A stretch of 64,000 nt of DNA from Miltoncostaea sp050250915 (GTDB lineage: Bacteria; Actinomycetota; Thermoleophilia; Miltoncostaeales; Miltoncostaeaceae), in the NCBI GenBank assembly GCA_050250915.1, contig JBFWNT010000018.1, positions 6,665-70,664 of the forward strand, in the 5' to 3' direction. The notes under the pieces were generated by a model. The model had not been told where the DNA came from, ran no database searches, and saw nothing but the letters and a program-made list of their open reading frames with translations. Every line of letters starts with the position of its first letter. Position 1 is the first letter of the stretch. Positions 38,181 through 46,792 of the stretch are shown piece after piece. Position numbers and translations under genes: made by a program.

Positions 38181-39826
38181 GCGAACTGGAGGCCCGGCTT
38201 CGCGCCATCGCGGCCCACCTTCCCGAGCCCGATGCGGCGGTGAGTGAGGCCGCCCGGACGGTGATGCACCGGGCACTCGACGAGGCGCCCTGGCGCGCGC
38301 CTGGCCGGCGGCGGTTGTCCTGGCGACGCACACGGCCCTTCCTGCTCGCGACGGGGGTCCTGCTGGTGATCGCGGCCGGGGCGCTCGCCGCGCGTGGTTG
38401 GAGCATCCGCGATCTGCCGCCCTTCGGCCAGGGGGATCAGGCCGCGTTCGTCCTGCCGACCACCGACGTCCTACCCGGCGGGTACCCCCGGACCCGGCCG
38501 CCGCGCTACGCGGACCTTGCGAGGCGGCCCTCGATCGTCTTCCCTGCCGGCATCGGGTATACGCAGGCGCTTGAGGCATACGCCGCGGCGCGTGGGAAGG
38601 GCGAGGTCCTGCCGCAGGGTGCCGTCCTCAGCGATCCTCTCCCGTTCGGGAAGGTGGTTCAGGTCCGCGACGACGGTCGTGTGGCCCTCGACCCGGCCGC
38701 GCCTTTCGGGTGGTCGCCTGTGAGTGGCCTCGTGATCGCGCTCGCCGGGCGCTACCGGGGCGAGCCCGTCGCCATCCCCCGCTGCGAGCTGCTCATCGGC
38801 GCGAGCGACCCTGATTCGCCTGCGTGTGACGCCCCGGGGCGGCGGACCTATGTGCGTGAGGGCGTGGATGGGCGCTGGCTGCCATCTCCCAACGAGGAGG
38901 GCCTCGACAATCCCCTTGTGTCGGCCAGCACCGCCCTCGCGGTCATCGATCACCCGACGACCCCAGCCGTAAAGCTCGCCCCGATGACGGTGCCGACCCC
39001 GGGTGGCGCCGTGCGCACGGTCCCGCTCCAGGGCCGGCTCGCGTTGGAGGACGACGGGCAACGACTCATCGTCGCCACGTACCCCGGTGGCGGCCTGTGC
39101 TTCATCGATGAGTCGCCGCAGGGAGCGGGACGGACCTGCGGGCCTCGCAGCAGCTTCCTCTCGCGCGGCGCGATGTTCAGCGGCGCGCGCTTCAGCTCCG
39201 GCCCACAGCACCTGTCGGGTCTCGTGGGTGACGGGATCACCGAGGTCACGACCGACGATGGCCGGCGCGTCCGGGTGACCAACAACGCCTTCCTCATCTC
39301 AGACAGCGACGGCGTCCAGCGCCTCACCTTCAGCGGTCCCGTGGGCCGTTTCTCCCTACCGGTGTCCCAGGTCGCGGCCGAGCCGCGCCGCTTCACACCC
39401 AACCGCTCACGGGAGCGCGAGCTCGTCGGGGTCGATCTGCGAGATGGTGGCCACGCGTCAGTCCGGGTGGCGCCGAACCGCGGCGGCGGACGGTGCTGGT
39501 GGGTCTATGTGAACGGCCACGTGCGCAGCACGGCGTGCAGCCGCCCCGGCGATCAGCCGCTCTCCTATGACCAGGTGACCGGGAGCTTCATCCGCCGCAT
39601 CGACCGGGTGCCAGACCTCTTCCAGGGTTGGTTTGCGCGCGAGGTCGGCTCGGTCGAGATCGGCTACGCCGACGGCGACACCGTCCGGCTCACCCCCACG
39701 GAGGGCTTCGTGCTCTTCGAGGTCCCCGCCGGTCACCTGGCACCCGAGCGGCGGGCGACGACGATCACCACCTACGACCGTGAGGGAGTCGCCCTCGCAA
39801 GGAGCAACGTGCCGTTCCGGGGATAG
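38177..39826 (+). CDS. membrane partner of sigma module 1, probable anti-sigma factor with large outer domain
   Basis: 549 residues. About 50 cytoplasmic residues (MSELEARLRAIAAHLPEPDAA...), one membrane helix (about 57-72, FLLATGVLLVIAAGALAA), then about 470 residues outside. The outer part begins DLPPFGQGDQAAFVLP and includes RPSIVFPAGIGYTQALEAYAAA, DDGRVALDPAAPFGWSP, several Cys pairs and a last domain with EIGYADGDTVRL. There is no zinc anti-sigma HxxxCxxC motif, so the anti-sigma role is inferred from topology and the ATGA overlap. The outer part is paralogous to the module 2 partner. Confidence 0.75.
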   Translation: MSELEARLRAIAAHLPEPDAAVSEAARTVMHRALDEAPWRAPGRRRLSWRRTRPFLLATGVLLVIAAGALAARGWSIRDLPPFGQGDQAAFVLPTTDVLPGGYPRTRPPRYADLARRPSIVFPAGIGYTQALEAYAAARGKGEVLPQGAVLSDPLPFGKVVQVRDDGRVALDPAAPFGWSPVSGLVIALAGRYRGEPVAIPRCELLIGASDPDSPACDAPGRRTYVREGVDGRWLPSPNEEGLDNPLVSASTALAVIDHPTTPAVKLAPMTVPTPGGAVRTVPLQGRLALEDDGQRLIVATYPGGGLCFIDESPQGAGRTCGPRSSFLSRGAMFSGARFSSGPQHLSGLVGDGITEVTTDDGRRVRVTNNAFLISDSDGVQRLTFSGPVGRFSLPVSQVAAEPRRFTPNRSRERELVGVDLRDGGHASVRVAPNRGGGRCWWVYVNGHVRSTACSRPGDQPLSYDQVTGSFIRRIDRVPDLFQGWFAREVGSVEIGYADGDTVRLTPTEGFVLFEVPAGHLAPERRATTITTYDREGVALARSNVPFRG

Positions 39827-39880
39827 GCCCCTGGGCAAGCCTGGTGTCGTGATCGTCGTGTTGCCGGACACAGGACGGGT

Positions 39881-40411
39881 ATGGAGCGCGAGCGGGCGGG
39901 GGACCTGACCAGGCAGCGATTCGAGGCGCTCTTCGACGCCCATGAGCGGGCGGTGCTCGCCTATGCCCTGCGACGCCTCGCCAGGCGGGCCGACGCCGAC
40001 GATGTCGTATCGGAGACCTTCGCTATCGCCTGGCGGCGGCTGAATGAGGTCCCCCCCGAGCCTCTTCCCTGGCTGCTCGCCACGGCCCGGAGGATTGTGG
40101 CGAACCAGAATCGCGGGGAGCGGCGGCGCGAGGCGCTGAGGACGATCGTCGAGCGGGAGCGGCCACCGGGACCGCCCGAGGAGCGCGGGCTGCTCGACGC
40201 CCTCGCCTCCCTGCGGGAGAAGGACCGGGAGTCGCTGCTTCTCGTGGCGTGGGAGGGACTCAGCTACGCCGACGCCGCACGCGTCATGGACTGCTCGGTG
40301 GCGGCGTTCGCGGCCCGCCACACCCGTGCCCGCACGCGGCTGGCATCAGCTCTCGAGGCGACGCCGCCCGCCCTTCAGTCGGCCATCCGAGCAGAGGAGC
40401 TGGGATCGTGA
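39881..40411 (+). CDS. ECF sigma factor, module 2
   Basis: 176 residues. Region 2: RFEALFDAHERAVLAYALRRL, RADADDVVSETFAIAWRRL, LPWLLATARRIVANQNRG. Region 4: LREKDRESLLLVAWEGLSYADAARVMDCSVAAFAARHTRARTRL, with a shorter linker than module 1. The sequence is only distantly like module 1, so the two arose from different ECF groups although their partners are close paralogues. ATG 39881 with a weak AGGA upstream. The GTGA overlap with the next gene implies coupled translation. Confidence 0.87.
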   Translation: MERERAGDLTRQRFEALFDAHERAVLAYALRRLARRADADDVVSETFAIAWRRLNEVPPEPLPWLLATARRIVANQNRGERRREALRTIVERERPPGPPEERGLLDALASLREKDRESLLLVAWEGLSYADAARVMDCSVAAFAARHTRARTRLASALEATPPALQSAIRAEELGS

Positions 40412-41628
40412 ACCGCGAAGGTCGCATCCTCGAGGCACTCTCGCGGCTCAACCCGATCCCCCAGTCCGACACGCTCAATCCGTCCGGCAATCGGGCCGAG
40501 CGGCTCGCCCGGGCCATGGCGGGCGGCCATGCCGCCGTGTCGCACCGCTCGCGGCGGTACCGGCGAGCGGGGGTCATCGGCGTGCTGGCCGCCGCCCTCG
40601 TCGCCGTCGGGGTCGCCGGGGCCATCTCATGGAGCCGATCCGATCTCCCCAGCCAAGGCGAGGGCGACTACGCGTTCTCTGCAGCCGTCGTCGAGCGGCT
40701 CCCCGAGGGCTTCAACCGCGTGCGGCCAGCCCTGATCCAGGAGCTCCCACCGGACCGGCCTGCCCTCCTCTTCCCGCACGGCGTCTCGTATCCGGAGGCG
40801 ATCCACAGCTACTACCTCGCTCGCGAGCGCCGCGAGCAGATCCCCGCCAATGTCACCCTCACTGCCCCCCTTCCCACTGGCATCGCCGTGTCCGTCGGAC
40901 GCGACAGGCGGGTCGCGATCGACCCAGCGGCTCCGCTGGGCTGGGACCCCCGTACGCACTTGATCGCGACGGCGTTCCGGGGTGTCGGCCTACAGATCCC
41001 GCGGCTGGTGCTGCCCCGCTGCCAGGTTCTCCTCCCCGATCAGGACGCCGCCCCCGCCGACTGCTCGGGCACGCAGGGCCGCGAATACATCACCGCCGAC
41101 GGACGGCGTTGGCTGGCGGGACTGAACGGGGTCCGAAGCCCCGACTCGCCGCGCCTGGTGGGCAGCACCGATCTCTCGGTGCTGGAGCGCCCAGCCCGGG
41201 CTGCGGACACCCTTCCGCCACGGATCCGCGCCGGACTCGCCGACCGCGACCACACCTTCGGCGGGCCGGCACAAGGTGGCGATCTCGACCTGGAGGCGGC
41301 CCGACACGTCTCGACCGGCGGCACGAACGCCTACGTCGTGCCGAGTCGCGACGGTGAACGCGTCTGCCTGTGGACGGACGCCGCCGCCGGTGGAGCGGCG
41401 GGCACCTGCAACCCGCGGACGGTCCTGATCACCTTCGGGGCCATCCCGCTGATCACCAACCACCGGTACTCGGGTCTCGTCGGCGACGGCTACGACACGG
41501 TCACCGTCGGCGACAAGCGCTACCCGATCCGCGACAACGTCTTCTCCGTGCCCCTGCCGCCGAACACCGGCACGATCACCCTCTCCGGCGCGCTCGGGAC
41601 ACACCGCCTGTCCACGTTCGGGAGGTGA
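40408..41628 (+). CDS. membrane partner of sigma module 2, paralogue of the module 1 partner
   Basis: 406 residues from GTG 40408. About 52 cytoplasmic residues, one membrane helix (about 54-70, AGVIGVLAAALVAVGVAGAI) and an outer domain that aligns along its length with the module 1 partner: DLPSQGEGDYAFSAAVVE, RPALLFPHGVSYPEAIHSYYLA, VAIDPAAPLGWDP, LVLPRCQVLL, SGLVGDGYDTVTV. It lacks the last C-terminal domain of the longer paralogue. The shared Cys spacing (PRC...C and C-x-W/F...TC) suggests conserved disulfides. Probable anti-sigma factor and envelope sensor. Confidence 0.74.
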   Translation: MNREGRILEALSRLNPIPQSDTLNPSGNRAERLARAMAGGHAAVSHRSRRYRRAGVIGVLAAALVAVGVAGAISWSRSDLPSQGEGDYAFSAAVVERLPEGFNRVRPALIQELPPDRPALLFPHGVSYPEAIHSYYLARERREQIPANVTLTAPLPTGIAVSVGRDRRVAIDPAAPLGWDPRTHLIATAFRGVGLQIPRLVLPRCQVLLPDQDAAPADCSGTQGREYITADGRRWLAGLNGVRSPDSPRLVGSTDLSVLERPARAADTLPPRIRAGLADRDHTFGGPAQGGDLDLEAARHVSTGGTNAYVVPSRDGERVCLWTDAAAGGAAGTCNPRTVLITFGAIPLITNHRYSGLVGDGYDTVTVGDKRYPIRDNVFSVPLPPNTGTITLSGALGTHRLSTFGR

Positions 41629-41946
41629 TGGCGAGGTCAGGCCGGCGCGACAGCGGTTCACGAGAGGCCGCGCACCGCCCGATCCAGCTCACCATTCAGG
41701 GCGCGCCAGCCCGCACCGGCCCGAGGCTCCCTATCGAGGCACTCGCCGATCATCCTCGAACTCCGAGCGAGCCACTCCCGCATCGCCGGGTGATCATCGG
41801 AGAAGTCGGGGCTTTGGAGCTCGGCGCCGGGGTCCTTTCGTGCAACCGCGATCGCGACGGCGTATGTCCTCTGGCGCTCCGCCCCGACCGGCCGGCGAAC
41901 GCAAGCGGTCCCGCGCCCTCTGCTCCTGGCCGAACGCGTCCCGTGC
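41629..41946 (-). pseudogene. 318-nt gap with a probable reverse-strand gene remnant
   Basis: On the minus strand, 41658 to about 41890 reads AERQRTYAVAIAVARKDPG, SPDFSDDHPAMREWLARSSRM, LDREPRAGAGWRALNGELDRAVRGLS and a stop, a natural-looking helical protein end, but no ATG, GTG or TTG precedes it. It may be the end of a gene whose beginning was lost, or non-coding. Nothing else is seen in this gap. Confidence 0.3.
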
Positions 41947-43365
41947 TCAGCCCTCGATCACCCTCCGGTCGGGCGGCGGGAGAGTGGCCGTGTACCCACC
42001 GAATACGAACTCTCGTGAACCGGCGGGGCCGGTGACCTCGAGCCGGGTACCGAGTCGCAGCCGCTCGAGCACGATCAGGTTGTCCTGCACGGCCAGTTCC
42101 CTCGCGCCGGCGTGGAGTTTCGAGTAGCCGTCGGGGACGAGGACGGCGACGGTCGCCGTCTCGTCCGAACCGAGACGCAGGACGGACACGCCGAGCGAGG
42201 TCCGAAGGGTCTTCGCCGGAGGACAGAAGCTCCCCGCGGCGCCTCCGGGACCGAAGCGGAAGCTCCTCGCCCGCTCGCCCTTGATCGGAGCGCCCTCGGT
42301 CACGTCGATCAGGCAGACGGTCGGCGGCGCGGCCGGGAAGGGACGCGCGGTGGTGACATAGAAACTGCGCCCGAGGCGGGTTCCGAGGAGTCGCGCGCTC
42401 GCGGGGCGGATGTGCTGGGGACCCGAGGCCCGAAGCCCGGCCGGCAGGACATCGGACGGCCCGGCCGGACGGCCGAGGACCGAGAAGAGGGTCGCGACCG
42501 GCGCAGGCGGGCCGCTGGTGGAGCCGCATTGCGGCGGACCGTTCCATTCCCAGCCGCCCAGGTCGAAGCCGCGGGACCCGAGCGGCACGCGCTCGAGGTC
42601 GTGGCCTTCGGCGTCACGCAGGAGCAGTTCGGCCGGCGGCGTGAGGCCGTACCGGCAGGACTGCGGCGGCACGACCACGAGCAGGCTGCGGTTGCCGACG
42701 AACGCCGGCATCCGCCTCCCGTCGGCGTAGACGATCTCGGCCGAGGCCACCCGCGCCGACACGGCCCCCCGGAGCACGCTCGGGGTCGTTCCCGGGTTGA
42801 TCGTGGATGACCCGCAGAGCAGCACGTCGCCGGCGGCGGCCGCGGATGCCGCGGGGGCGCTCGCGCCCGGCGGCAGAACCGGATCGAACGCAAGGCAGGC
42901 GCCGCCACCGGCGAACCCGCCCGAGGGATCCTGGAGCAGGTCGACGGTGCGACCGGCCCGGTCGGTCCCCCGCCAGTAGGTGAACCGGCCCCACGGAGTG
43001 TCGGCGACGACCAGGCGCGCCGCCGGCGCCGTTGGGGGGCGAGGCTGCGAGGTGGTGCCGCGGGGCGAGTTCGCCGCGGTGTCCCCGCCGGCCAGCAGGA
43101 ACGCGCGCGCAACATCCGGCGGCGGAGTCTCGGTGAACAGGCCGAGCCTGGCGCTGGCGAGTGCCGCACCCGCCGCGACGAGGGCGATCGCGACCCCCGC
43201 CACGAACCAGCGCCGGCGGCGCCGGCGCGGAGGCGGGGCCGCCTGCGGAGGACGGCTCGGCGCGCCGCCGAGGACCGCCTCCGCGATCTGGGCCGTGCGC
43301 TCCGGGTCCGTTCGGTGCAGGCCCTCGCGAGCGTCAGAGAGCCGGCGGTCGAGATCGTTGCTCAT
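41947..43365 (-). CDS. membrane partner of sigma module 3, probable anti-sigma factor
   Basis: 472 residues. Short cytoplasmic head (MSNDLDRRLSDAREGLHRTDPE...), a run of six Arg, one membrane helix (about 53-70, FVAGVAIALVAAGAALA) and about 400 outer residues. The outer part has a repeated theme: EIVYADGRRMPAFVGNRSLLVVVPP (like the EIGYADG element of module 1), four Cys in the first half and LVPDGYSKLHAGARELAV near the end. No zinc anti-sigma motif. It overlaps the sigma gene by 4 bp (ATGA). Transcribed opposite to modules 1, 2 and 4. Confidence 0.73.
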   Translation of the reverse strand: MSNDLDRRLSDAREGLHRTDPERTAQIAEAVLGGAPSRPPQAAPPPRRRRRRWFVAGVAIALVAAGAALASARLGLFTETPPPDVARAFLLAGGDTAANSPRGTTSQPRPPTAPAARLVVADTPWGRFTYWRGTDRAGRTVDLLQDPSGGFAGGGACLAFDPVLPPGASAPAASAAAAGDVLLCGSSTINPGTTPSVLRGAVSARVASAEIVYADGRRMPAFVGNRSLLVVVPPQSCRYGLTPPAELLLRDAEGHDLERVPLGSRGFDLGGWEWNGPPQCGSTSGPPAPVATLFSVLGRPAGPSDVLPAGLRASGPQHIRPASARLLGTRLGRSFYVTTARPFPAAPPTVCLIDVTEGAPIKGERARSFRFGPGGAAGSFCPPAKTLRTSLGVSVLRLGSDETATVAVLVPDGYSKLHAGARELAVQDNLIVLERLRLGTRLEVTGPAGSREFVFGGYTATLPPPDRRVIEG

Positions 43366-43886
43366 CGCGGAACCTCCAGGGACTTGCGCAACTCGGCCCG
43401 TGCACGTCCGAGACGGGAGTGGACGGTTCCCACCGGGATCTGAAGCATCCGGGCGATCTCCATCGGCTCGAAGTCGAGCCAGTACCGCAGCACGAGGACG
43501 ACCCTGCGTTCATCTCCGAGCGCGGCCACATGGCCGAGCAGGTCCTCGTGCGGCGAACCGGACTCGGCCCAGTCGAGCTCCGGGGTGGCGTCCGTCACGG
43601 GAGCGCTCAGACGCTCCGCACGGAGGAGGTCGAGCGCCTTATTCACGGCGATCCGCCGAAGCCAGGGCCGAAACGGCCGGTCCTGGTCGAAGCTCCCGAG
43701 CGCGCCGAGCGCTGCGATGAACGCGTCCGAGGCGGCGTCCTCCGCCTGGGCTCGACGGCCGATGACCGAGAGGGCCGCCTCATAGGCGACGTCCCAGTGG
43801 CGGTTGAAGAGCACCGCCGAAGCGTCCGAGGAGCCCGCCAGGATCTCGCGTACGAGCTGGCCGTCGCTGTTCTGGTCGCCCGCCAT
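43362..43886 (-). CDS. ECF sigma factor, module 3
   Basis: 174 residues (175 if it starts at the GTG at 43889). Region 2: LVREILAGSSDASAVLFNRH, SVIGRRAQAEDAASDAFIAAL, FRPWLRRIAVNKALDLLRAE. Region 4: LGDERRVVLVLRYWLDFEPMEIARMLQI and GTVHSRLGRARAELRKSL. Closely similar to module 1 in both regions. On the minus strand CGTACAAG ends just before the start, as it does at module 1, but no GGAAC lies at the right distance, so the -35 has diverged. Confidence 0.87.
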   Translation of the reverse strand: MAGDQNSDGQLVREILAGSSDASAVLFNRHWDVAYEAALSVIGRRAQAEDAASDAFIAALGALGSFDQDRPFRPWLRRIAVNKALDLLRAERLSAPVTDATPELDWAESGSPHEDLLGHVAALGDERRVVLVLRYWLDFEPMEIARMLQIPVGTVHSRLGRARAELRKSLEVPR

Positions 43887-43952
43887 CACCCTTGTACGAG
43901 CGTGCGTGCCCTTCCCTACCCGTCCGGATCGGACGTGCCGGGCAGATCCCCC

Positions 43953-43958
43953 TAGGAT
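43953..43958 (+). promoter_or_regulatory. -10 hexamer TAGGAT of the PASTA lipoprotein gene
   Basis: TAGGAT ends 6 nt before the GTG at 43965; leaderless. Confidence 0.5.
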
Positions 43959-43964
43959 CCCGGT

Positions 43965-44372
43965 GTGGAACGTTCGCCGTCTGAAAGCAAACGCCTGGCT
44001 GCGCTCGTGCGGTGTGCTGTCGCGCTTGCGGTCGTGGCCGGACTGACCGGCGTGGCCGGATGCTCGAGCGGAGGCTCGAACGAGACCGTCCAGGTCCCCG
44101 ACCTCATCGGCCTGACCCCGGATGCCGCGGTCGGACGGATGTGCGACGCCGGACTGGTGCCGGGCGGCGTGAAGGCCGCGGAAACGGGCGCTCGGCCGCA
44201 GGGCACTACGCGAAACCGCCAGGCGCCCCTCACGGTGACGGTCACAGCGAGTTCACCCGCCGCGGGGACCCGCGTGGAGGCGGGCAGCAAGGTCAGCATC
44301 ACCTTCCGCACATCGACGAGGGCATCGGTCGTCATCGCCGTCCCAGTGGTCTGCGAGCTCGTCGAGGGGTAG
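43965..44372 (+). CDS. PASTA-domain lipoprotein
   Basis: 135 residues. Lipoprotein signal peptide with lipobox LTGVAGC (Cys near residue 33). One PASTA-like domain (about 42-118): VQVPDLIGLTPDAAVGRMCDA, GLVPGGV, SSPAAGTRVEAGSKVSITF. PASTA domains bind peptidoglycan fragments or beta-lactams, usually on Ser/Thr kinases or penicillin-binding proteins; a free lipoprotein form may sense or tether cell wall. Divergent from sigma module 3. Confidence 0.78.
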   Translation: MERSPSESKRLAALVRCAVALAVVAGLTGVAGCSSGGSNETVQVPDLIGLTPDAAVGRMCDAGLVPGGVKAAETGARPQGTTRNRQAPLTVTVTASSPAAGTRVEAGSKVSITFRTSTRASVVIAVPVVCELVEG

Positions 44373-44504
44373 CCGAGGGGGACCCGTCGCCGCGTCGCTT
44401 CAGGCGGCACGTGCAGCGCTACGCGCCCCAGGACCTGGATATCTACTGGACCCTCGACCGCCCGGACGAGGGCGCGAGTCATTGGACCTGCAAGGTTTCG
44501 GGAC

Positions 44505-45074
44505 GTGTCCGGCACCTATACCTCGATGGCCTTTCCAGCAACGGCAGGTGCGACGAGCGGAACCGGCCTGCCGGAGGATCCCGCGACCCGAGCCGGGCGG
44601 ATCGCCATGCCGATCGCCGTCGCCGCGCTGCGCGACCAGGACCGGGCCGCAGACGTCGCCCAGGACGTGGTGGTCGATGTGCTGCGCGGGCTTCCCCGGC
44701 TGAAGGATCCCGCCGCCTTCGACGCCTGGGCGCGCCGGATCGCCGTGCGGCACGTCACGCGGGCGGCCCGAAGGCGCGCCCGGCGCCACCGCAGCGAGCA
44801 GCCGCTGGAGCCCGACCTGGCGGCGGGCGCGGCGGACGCCGAGGAGGCCACGCTCCTTCGGATGAGCGTCGATACGGCGCTGGCGGCCCTGCCCGTCCGC
44901 CAGCGGCTGGCCGTGATCCTGCGCTACCTGCACGATCTGAGCGACGTGGAGGTGGCCGAGGCCCTCGGATGCCGGGTGGGCACGGCGGCCTCGCTCCTGT
45001 CGCGGGCACGGGCGACCCTGCGCGTGGACCCCGGCATCCGCGCCATCTCGGGCCACTCCGAGGAGAACCTGTGA
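44505..45074 (+). CDS. ECF sigma-like protein with reduced region 2, module 4
   Basis: 189 residues. Region 4 is intact (LPVRQRLAVILRYLHDLSDVEVAEALGCRV, SLLSRARATLRVDP). Region 2 shows only its later half: RDQDRAADVAQDVVVDVLRGL and FDAWARRIAVRHVTRAARRR; the usual first helix with the A/L-rich core-binding start is replaced by SMAFPATAGATSGTGLPEDPATRAGRIAMPIAVAAL split over a low-complexity head. No earlier in-frame start exists. It may be a true but divergent sigma factor or one damaged at its 5' end. GTGA overlap with a membrane partner gene. Confidence 0.7.
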   Translation: MSGTYTSMAFPATAGATSGTGLPEDPATRAGRIAMPIAVAALRDQDRAADVAQDVVVDVLRGLPRLKDPAAFDAWARRIAVRHVTRAARRRARRHRSEQPLEPDLAAGAADAEEATLLRMSVDTALAALPVRQRLAVILRYLHDLSDVEVAEALGCRVGTAASLLSRARATLRVDPGIRAISGHSEENL

Positions 45075-45820
45075 GCAGTCTTGACGACGCCATTCGCGCC
45101 GGCCTCGCCCCCCATCGAGGCCTCGGCCTGGACGACGCCCGCCTGCGCGCGGCACGCGCGCAGGCGGCGGCCGGGGGTCCGACGCGCGCCCGCTGGGTCC
45201 GGGTCGCCGGCGCCGTCGTGGCGCTCGCGGGCCTGGGCGGTCTGGTGGCGGTCCTCGCGGTCCTCGCTCTGAGGACCCCTCACACGGAGACGACGCCGCC
45301 CGCCGAGGCGCCGAGCACCCGTCCCGTGACCACCTACCCGGACACGGCCGCAGGCCGGCGCGGCGTGACGCGCCTTTTCCGCCAGATGTCCAGGCCCGGC
45401 GAGGGGCGCCAGGTTCGAGTCGCGACGATCGACGCGGGCCTGAACGTGGAGACACCGCGAGGCACTTTCACCGTCTGGTCCGCCCGGACCGACAGACCAG
45501 GGTTCGTCGCGACGGTGGTCTCCTCGCCCCGGTTCGGCCCCTTCGCCGCGTGGGTCAAGCAACGCGGAGCGAAGACGCCGGCGCTGACCCTCGTCGGGCT
45601 CCAGTGGTCGCCGGCGCAGGGAGCCCGGGAGGCCTACGGGACGACCGCACCGTCCGTGGCGCGGGTCGTCGCGAACCTCCGCAACGGCACGCGGGCTGAG
45701 GCGATGACCGGGAACGGCTGGTTCGTCTTCACCCAGGACTTCGGGCACTCCGCGCCGGCGCGCTTCATGGCGCTGGATTCGAAGGGTAGGCGCCTCGGCG
45801 AAGACCTCGTCGTGCGCTAG
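45071..45820 (+). CDS. membrane partner of sigma module 4
   Basis: 249 residues from GTG 45071. Cytoplasmic head of about 40 residues (SSLDDAIRAGLAPHRGLGLDDARL), one membrane helix (about 48-66, VAGAVVALAGLGGLVAVLAVLAL), Thr/Pro-rich stalk and an outer domain of about 150 residues (VTRLFRQMSRPGEGRQVRVATI, RGTFTVWSARTD, EAMTGNGWFVFTQDFGHSAP). Not clearly paralogous to the other partners. Probable anti-sigma factor by topology and gene overlap. Confidence 0.7.
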   Translation: MSSLDDAIRAGLAPHRGLGLDDARLRAARAQAAAGGPTRARWVRVAGAVVALAGLGGLVAVLAVLALRTPHTETTPPAEAPSTRPVTTYPDTAAGRRGVTRLFRQMSRPGEGRQVRVATIDAGLNVETPRGTFTVWSARTDRPGFVATVVSSPRFGPFAAWVKQRGAKTPALTLVGLQWSPAQGAREAYGTTAPSVARVVANLRNGTRAEAMTGNGWFVFTQDFGHSAPARFMALDSKGRRLGEDLVVR

Positions 45821-45868
45821 GCGAAGCGACCGTGGCCCCGTTCCCCTCAACGACGCGGCGTGTGGGGA

Positions 45869-46435
45869 TCAGGGCACCGTCGCCGGATACCGCTCCTCAG
45901 GTCCGATGAAGTAGTCGCGCTCCGATTCCCAGGTGATGTGCACGTTGTCGAGGAGCGTCTGTCGTCCCGAGGTCGGCTCGATGCGGAAGGTCAGCGGTGC
46001 CTCACCGGAGGTGCGTGGCAGGACGACCGCTCCGCTGCCGAGCACGCCACACCCTTTGCGCCAGGCCTTCCCGAAGGTGCCGCCCCGGCCCGCGGGGGGC
46101 GACGTTCCATCGCGTCGTGCGGGGCACACCCGCGCGGCTCCGGGAGGGTCGACGTCGACCCGCACCGGCGCGCCGTAGGCGAGCGGCCAAAGGGAGAAAG
46201 CCGCGCCTCCTGAGGTGAGCTTCACAGGGCCGGTCTCGACTGATTGCGAGGCTGGACCGGCGCCGACCGGGATCTCCGGATCAGGAGCCGCCGGCGAGCG
46301 GGGCACCGGTGGTGGCTGAAGCGTTGGGGGACGCGTCTCGACCGTCCACCCGGCCCGCGGTCCCGAACCACCACAACCCGCCACGAAGACGGCTGCGGCC
46401 ACGGAGAGCAACCCCGCGACGAAACGGTGGCGCAT
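45869..46435 (-). CDS. lipoprotein of unknown function
   Basis: 188 residues. Signal peptide with lipobox VFVAGCGG (Cys near residue 21), a Pro-rich stretch (about 36-55) and a beta-rich outer part with PVKLTSGGAAFSLWPLAYG, VCPARR and RIEPTSGRQTLLDNVHITW. No family recognised. It lies one base after the stop of a small membrane protein gene on the same strand and could belong to the sigma-factor neighbourhood's envelope functions. Confidence 0.65.
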   Translation of the reverse strand: MRHRFVAGLLSVAAAVFVAGCGGSGPRAGWTVETRPPTLQPPPVPRSPAAPDPEIPVGAGPASQSVETGPVKLTSGGAAFSLWPLAYGAPVRVDVDPPGAARVCPARRDGTSPPAGRGGTFGKAWRKGCGVLGSGAVVLPRTSGEAPLTFRIEPTSGRQTLLDNVHITWESERDYFIGPEERYPATVP

Positions 46436-46436
46436 C

Positions 46437-46625
46437 TCAGTTCATGAGTGGGATCAGGGCGAAGAACACGATGAGCGCGATGGCGACGCCGATCGGCCCG
46501 GAGGCGAGGGATGTCCACAGGCCGGGGACATCGGTGACGAGCCGCGGGCTCCCCCCTTCTCCGCCCTGGCGAAGCGGCCTCCTCATCGGGCTCGGCGCCC
46601 GGCCTCTGAAGCGTGCCGGGGCCAT
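46437..46625 (-). CDS. short protein with C-terminal membrane helix
   Basis: 62 residues if started at ATG 46625, which has AAAGG directly in front. Basic head (MAPARFRGRAPS), Gly-rich middle and a terminal hydrophobic helix ending GVAIALIVFFALIPLMN. The start is uncertain (46814 is the longest). Just upstream of the lipoprotein gene. Confidence 0.4.
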   Translation of the reverse strand: MAPARFRGRAPSPMRRPLRQGGEGGSPRLVTDVPGLWTSLASGPIGVAIALIVFFALIPLMN

Positions 46626-46792
46626 CCTTTCGGGGGGTGTCCGTCGCTTAGGGGCGTGCGAACGTGGTCGCATGGACGCGGTTAGCCTTTTCAGGGTCGC
46701 CCTGGTGAGCAGGGCAACTGTCCAGACGAGGGCGTGACCCGTCTTCGTCGTCTTGAGGTGGCCCTGAGGCTGATCCCCGACGACCAGCCGCG

